A DNA stretch of 64,000 nt, taken from assembly GCA_014529385.2 (NCBI GenBank), contig CM043945.1:2319312-2383311 (forward strand), in the 5' to 3' direction. Position numbers and translations under genes: made by a program. Each line of letters begins with the position of its first letter. Within the stretch, counting starts at the first letter, position 1. Origin of the DNA: Adiantum capillus-veneris (taxonomy: Eukaryota > Streptophyta > Polypodiopsida > Polypodiales > Pteridaceae). Positions 58,906-64,000 of the stretch are shown here, in pieces. The notes under the pieces were generated by a model that ran no database searches, was not told the origin of the DNA, and worked only from the letters and a program-made list of their open reading frames with translations.

Positions 58906-59698
58906 TTATGGGGTAGGGGTGGCTAAGGGGGGAGGAGGGGGATGCCGGGTGGAATTCTGTGTTCGAAACTCCTCGATGATGGCTCTACCACCACAATAGA
59001 CAGCATACTTCCCTGCGGCCCGTGCATCTCGTACCTTCTGCAGCTCTTGCTTCTTTATCTTGAGTTGGGAGGGGGTTAGAGCCTCGCTAATCCATATGGT
59101 TGGGCCCTTGAGAAGATGCGTTTGCTTTAAGAGTGCCATGCGGTCCTCTTTGGTCTTGAAAACAAGGCTCCCTTGGTTGGTGCGGGGATCCCGATCGACG
59201 AATTCGATGGTGGGAATGTCAAACTTGATTGGTTGGATAGCCTTGTTGAGCTTGGTAAGTAGGAAAATTGTCATTCTCCTTCTACTAGGAGACGAGCAAG
59301 CCACCAATGCGTACGCTCAACGCAAGGCCTTCTCAACGACGACGCTCTTGTAGGCACTCCTCCACTTTGAAGGGGATGGTGGCAGCATTTACTTGGATTT
59401 GGGTGGCTAATGAAGCCACATTCTGGTGCTCTACTTCTTGGGCCTTTGCTAGGATGTGGTCAATGTCCGCTAGCTTTTGAGATTCAAGCGATTGAAGATG
59501 CGCTTCGAAGGCAGCAAGACGCGTTTTGAGTTCCTCAATCTGGTTCTTCAACTCCTTGACTTGGGCTTGGAGGCGGTCGAGCGGGTCCACCCTGTTAAGT
59601 ATGGAGCCTGATTTACCCTTGTAATTTTCTGTGGTAAAAGCGCACATTTGTAAGGCCCCCATTATGAGGAGAAGCCATCGTGCGTGAAGGAAAATCAC
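58906..59698 (-). pseudogene. L1-type LINE ORF1-like protein (coiled coil plus RNA-binding C-terminus)
   Basis: The first frame (59698-59333) encodes a strong coiled coil: LDRLQAQVKELKNQIEELKT, then RLAAFEAHLQSLESQKLADI. A shift near 59320 leads to a second frame (59307-58906) with VFKTKEDRMALLKQTHLLKG and IWISEALTPSQLKIKKQELQ, then KYAVYCGGRAIIEEFRT. The order of coiled coil, RRM-like strand/helix and a basic C-terminal domain (segment pattern I-x-I-S-x-x-L-T-P) is that of L1 ORF1p, an RNA chaperone that packages LINE RNA. No ORF2 is seen nearby. A Pro-rich tail (HPPPPPLATP) ends it. It could instead belong to an unrelated retroelement; domain assignment is by pattern. Confidence 0.45.
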
Positions 59699-59854
59699 TC
59701 ACCGAAAACCAAAATTTTCACGGACAAGAATTAGGGGCAACTTTAGAGGCTCCGCCCCCGAGACTTTTTTTTTTCCGCCGGAATATTATGGCCGGACGGC
59801 GGCCGAAAAGTGGTCGGAAAACAACCGGTCGTTTGGCCGGTGGCTGGTAGTCAA

Positions 59855-59910
59855 TGGCCGATGGCCGGTGGTCGGAAGTCAATGGCCAATGGTCGGTGGT
59901 CGGAAGTCAA
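59855..59910. repeat. 28-base tandem repeat, two full copies
   Basis: 59855-59882 and 59883-59910: units of the form TGGCCRATGGYCGGTGGTCG + GAAGTCAA, with a partial copy before. The repeated GGCCG/GGTCGG could be enhancer-like U3 repeats. Confidence 0.85.
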
Positions 59911-60032
59911 AAGCGGACTTGTCTTCTCAAGGGTGGCCACACATGGACGGATTGGAGGGTCCGATTTGGACTTATTCGCACAAGGGCGGCTACACATGGC
60001 TGCCTCTCATAAGAGAGGGCAGCCCTTTTGGC

Positions 60033-60039
60033 CTATAAA
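60033..60039 (+). promoter_or_regulatory. Probable TATA box of copia C LTR
   Basis: TATAAAA in a GC-rich setting about 315 bases before the LTR end and just downstream of the U3-like repeats. Confidence 0.5.
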
Positions 60040-60350
60040 AGGAGGCCATTTCTACACACATTTCATAGTGTGAAGTTGATGCAACAAGGTGAGTGTGAGG
60101 TGGTGAGAGTGAAGCAAGGCGGCAGCTCTATCAAGGGTTTAATCCCTTTGTAAACTACTTCTTCTTTTGAAATGCTAAAGCCATTGAGTGGCTGCTTTCC
60201 CGTGGACGTAGCCCACATTGGGTGAACCACGTATATCGTGTGTACTCTCTCTCTCTCTCTACTCTATAATCTCTTGTGTGTGAAATCTATCTCTCTCCAT
60301 TAAGTAATCTACTCAAAAATCTATTTAGCTACGTCTTATTTCCTAACAAC

Positions 60351-60362
60351 TAGTATCAGAGC
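60351..60362 (+). other. Primer binding site of copia C
   Basis: TAGTATCAGAGC, one difference from the initiator tRNA-Met consensus. Confidence 0.8.
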
Positions 60363-60421
60363 AAGCTTTGCTCGTAGCTAAATTATCTCAAGGAAAGGAT
60401 TCCTTGAATTGAGTGGGAGTT

Positions 60422-63400
60422 ATGGCGGAGGAAGAGAAGCTCAAGATTGAGAAGTTCAACGGCAAAAACTACCAACATTGGAAGATGCAGATTGAAGACT
60501 ATCTCTACCAGAAGGACCTCTATTTGCCACTAGGCGGTCTTGCGAAGAAGACCGCAACAATGGCAGATGAAGCATGGATTGTCCTTGATCGAAAGGCACT
60601 GGGAACAATCCGGTTAAGCTTGGCGTCAACGGTGGCCTTCAATGTTTCGGAGATGAAGACCATGGAGGACTTGATGAAGTCACTTGACGACTTCTACGAG
60701 AAACCATCGGCATTCAATAAGGTATTTCGTATGAAGCGCTTGTTCAATCTAAAGATGGCAGAGAATGGTTCAGTTGCAGAACACCTAAATGACTTTAAAA
60801 CAAACATAAGTCAACTTCGATCGGTGAAAATCAATTTCGATGACGAAGTGCGAGCTCTCCTTATAAGATCATCTCTACCGGATAGTTGGGACAGCCTTGT
60901 GATGGCTGTAAGTAATTCTATCTCTGGTACAAATACTCTTAAGTTTGATGATGTTATGGGTGTTCTCCTAAGCGAGGAAATGCGAAGGAGAAGCACAGGA
61001 GAATCATCAAGTGCTGCACTATCAGTGGAAACAAGAGGAAGGCCTAAGGAGAGGTTCAAAAACCAAAAGGGTCGTGATCGCTCAAGGCAGAGCAAGTCAC
61101 GCACAAAGTCAGTTCTTGAATGTTGGAACTACGGAAAGAAGGGTCACGTCAAGAAGGATTGCTGGTCCAAGAAGAAGAAGGAGACAGAGTCTCAAGACAA
61201 CAAGCCAACATCGGAGGCCAATGTGGCAGGTAAAGTAGAGCAAAATGCTCTAATTCTCTCATTAGACAATGTGTCTAATTCCTGGATAGTAGATTCCGGG
61301 GCTTCATTCCATGTAACACCACACAAGCAACATTTCCAAGACTACACCAAAGGTAATTTTGGGTATGTATACTTGGGAGATGATGAAGCTTGTGAGATTG
61401 TCGGCAAAGGTACAGTTTCTGTCAAAACTGCTAACGGAAATGAATGGAAGCTTAAAGATGTTAGGCATGTTCCTTCTCTTCGCAAAAATTTGATCTCTAC
61501 AGGACAATTGGACGATGAAGGTCACAACATTGCATTCGGAAACAAACGGTGGAAGATCTCAAAGGGATCTTTGGTGGTTGCCAAGGGAGAAACAGTCGAT
61601 ACACTTTACTTGTGTACTGTTAGCACGCAACCTTCAGCTTGTGCAGCAACTACAGAAGTTGACAGTGCGGTGTGGCACTACCGACTTGGGCATATGAGTG
61701 CAAAAGGAATGCAAATTCTTCAAACAAAGAAGCTTCTACCAGGTTTGAAAGAAGTGGACTTAGAGTTCTGTGAAGATTGTGTTTATGGTAAACAAAAAAG
61801 GGTAAAATTTCAAAAATCAGGAAATGAAAGAAAAAATAAAAAACTTGAGTTGGTTCATTCTGATGTTTGGGGTCTTGCAAGTACACCATCACTTGGTGGC
61901 TCATTGTACTATGTAACATTCATAGACGATGCGACTAGAAAAACATAGGTTTATGTCATGAAGAATAAATCCGATGTATTTTCCATATTTCAAAGGTGGA
62001 GAGCCTTTGTGGAGAATGAAACAGGTACCAAGGTTAAATGCCTCAGATCCGACAATGGAGGTGAATATTGCAGCCAAGCTTTTGAAAGCTTTTGTGCTAG
62101 CAATGGCATTCGGAGACAAAGGACAACCCCAAGGACACCTCAACAAAATGGGATTTCGGAAAGGATGAACAGGACAATCATGGAGCGAGCACGAAGCATG
62201 CGGCTACATGCAGGCCTACCGCTTGAGCTTTGGGCGGAAGCTGTAAGTACGTCTGTGTACTTAATCAACCGGTCACCCTCAACGGCATTGGATGGGGAAG
62301 TTCCAGAAGAGGCATGGACAGGTAAACCGGTGAATTATGCATTTCTGAAAGTGTTTGGGTGTGAGGCTTTCACGCACATAGATAGAAGCCTAAGATCAAA
62401 GCTAGATGCAAAGTCCAAAAAGTGTTTCTTCATTGGCTATGGAGAAGGTGACTTTGGGTATCGCCTATGGAATCCTGAAGATGGTAAAAACTTAAGGAGT
62501 AGGGATGTAATTTTTAACGAACAAAATATGTACAAAGATTACTTGGAAAGAAAACAAACAAAAGAAACAGGTGATGAGTACATGGAGCTTGAGGACGGTG
62601 AAGACTCAAGGACTGCAAACGGTGACAATGTGCAACAACGTCAACCAAATGAGGAGCCTCAACCTATTCCCCGAAGATCTACAAGAGCAAGTAGACCTCC
62701 AGCAAGGTTTGTTCCTTCCTTCAACCATCTCTTGATCTCAGATTCTGGAGAGCCGGAATCATACAAAGAAGCTATGCAACATGAATCCAAAGAAGAATGG
62801 ACGAAGAGCATGCAAGTAGAGATGGACTCACTACATCGCAACCAAACATGGGAGTTGGTTGAGTTGCCTAAAGGTAAGCGGGCACTTCAAAACAAATGGG
62901 TGTACAAGCTGAAGGAAGAAGAAGGCGGGAAGAAAAGATACAAGTCTAGGCTTGTGGTAAAAGGGTTTTCTTAAAAGAAAGGTATTGACTTCAATGAAAT
63001 ATTTTCTCCTATTGTAAAAATGAACTCAATTAGGCTTGTCTTAAGCCTTGTGGCTGCTCATGATTTAAATCTCGAGCAAATGGATGTAAATACGGCATTC
63101 CCTCACGGTGACTTAGAGGAGGAAATCTACATGCTTCAACCAAAGGGGTATGAAGTAAAAGGTAAGGAGAAAATGGTTTGCAGATTAAAGAAGAGTTTGT
63201 ATGGTTTAAAGCAAGCATAAAGACAATGGTACTTGAAGTTTGATCGATGGATACTGGATCATGGATTCACAAGATGCAACTCGGATCACTGCGTCTACAC
63301 GAAGAATTTGGGAGATGGGAAGTTCATCATCCTAATGTTGTATGTTGATGACATGCTGATTGCAAGTGCTAACATGTAGGACATCAAAGACCTAAAAGAG

Positions 63401-64000
63401 GAGCTGTCTAAATCTTTTCAATGAAAGATTTAGGTGCTGCAAAGAGGATACTTGGTATGAAAATATCAAGGGACAGGACGAAGAAGACAATAAAGCTATC
63501 TCAAGAAGATTACATCAAGAAGATTACATCAAGAAGATACTAGAAAAGGTTTGCAATGCAAAATGCAAAACTAGTTTCTACACCTTTGGCTGGTCATTTT
63601 AAACTAACGAAGGATATGTGTCCAAAGACACAAGACGAGCTAGCCTATATGTCTAAAGTTCCATATGCTGCAGCGGTAGGTTCTCTAATGTATGCTATGG
63701 TCTGGACAAGGCCAAACATTGCACATGCAGTGGGAGTTGTGAGTAGGTTCATGGACAACCCAGGTAAAGAGCATTGGCAAGCTTTGAAGTGGATACTTAG
63801 GTATCTAAAAGGGACAACAGCAAATGCTTTGTATTTTGGAGAAACTGATATTTTTCTAGAAGGGTATGCTGATGCAGATATGGCAGGTGACAAAGATACT
63901 CGAAGGAGCACTACTGGCTATGTGTTCATGGTTGGAGGCACAGCAGTAAGCTGGGCTTCAAAGCTGCAGAAAGTGGTTTCACTTTCTACCACGGAAGCAG
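60422..64000 (+). pseudogene. Copia C gag-pol polyprotein, broken, continues past the window
   Basis: ATG 60422 opens Gag (AEEEKLKIEKFNGKNYQHWK). Its knuckle reads CWNYGKKGHVKKDC, so the second Cys is Tyr. Protease (WIVDSGASFHVTP), pre-integrase (AVWHYRLGHMSAKG) and integrase start (HSDVWGL) follow. TAG at 61946-61948 then interrupts the frame, which continues with RSDNGGEYC, QQNGISERMNRT and the integrase C-terminus. TAA 62972-62974, a TAA at 63218-63220 and a TAG near 63377 interrupt RT (MDVNTAFPHG, YVDDMLI). One base is lost near 63420, and a small tandem duplication (GAAGATTACATCAA, about 63506-63540) adds a stop. RNase H begins (EGYADADMAGD, LSTTEA) and is cut by the window end. Most of the length is a single frame, so decay is moderate. 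Confidence 0.9.
60422..64000 (+). mobile_element. Ty1/copia retrotransposon, family C, 3' part outside the window
   Basis: Priming site, leader and gag-pol in copia order (integrase before RT). Its protein sequence is about as distant from family A as from family B in motif wording, and its LTR end (CCTAACA) and leader differ from both, so it is treated as a third family. The LTR portion lies upstream (to 60348). Confidence 0.88.

Larger units (their letters stand above)
59699..60348 (+). repeat. Region containing the 5' LTR of copia C
   Basis: The LTR must end at 60348 (TTTCCTAACA), three bases before a priming-site match. Its start cannot be fixed because the partner LTR lies beyond the window. 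It includes a 28-base tandem repeat and a TATA box, consistent with the U3 region. Confidence 0.6.

Noticed and set aside
59810-60073. 87-codon plus-strand frame in the copia C LTR
   Set aside because: It encodes the 28-base U3 repeat and overlaps the TATA box; not expected to be translated.

Overview
The window looks like nuclear DNA of a flowering plant. The evidence is a dense set of plant-type transposons (Ty1/copia with initiator-tRNA-Met priming sites, Ty3/gypsy, L1-type LINE pieces, PIF/Harbinger, hAT), GT-AG introns, and long AG/CT and AC/GT microsatellites. I cannot name the species. There is no bacterial operon structure, rRNA or tRNA gene. Nearly all recognisable protein-coding sequence belongs to transposons and is broken by stops, frameshifts or deletions.

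Layout: 1-3917 holds most of a PIF/Harbinger element (Myb-like ORF on +, transposase on -, convergent). 5353-5744 is a small inverted-repeat element with poly-G on both sides. 6346-19253 is a gag-only LTR element (target duplication CGAGA) split by two full copia elements: copia A at 7696-13170 (duplication CTTCC) and copia B at 13887-18016 (duplication ATCTA). 20140-20792 is a LINE 3' end. 22509-33483 is an 11-kb hAT transposon (8-bp duplication AATGCATG). It carries a hAT transposase on + and, on -, a RING-finger/coiled-coil gene and a protein-kinase fragment, and is itself invaded by copia A and copia B material. 34026-38365 is a minus-strand gypsy element (duplication ACATA). 38700-40800 is decayed gypsy-like debris. 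43011-48113 is the most complete copia B copy (duplication GAATT), inserted in a locally duplicated, microsatellite-rich region (42114-50460). 51591-57742 holds exons of what appears to be a real multi-exon host gene on the minus strand, product not recognised. 58906-59698 resembles an L1 ORF1 protein. 60422 to the window end is a third copia family (copia C), cut off by the window.

Insertion order can be read from the nesting. The gag-only element was already present when copia A and copia B entered it. The hAT element landed in an older ORF-like sequence, and copia A then landed inside the kinase fragment carried by the hAT element. Several short inversions (15955-16003, 30835-31075, 49332-49371) show repeated small-scale rearrangement. 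The most unusual object is the hAT element, for its RING/kinase cargo and its GC-rich palindromic subterminal repeats.
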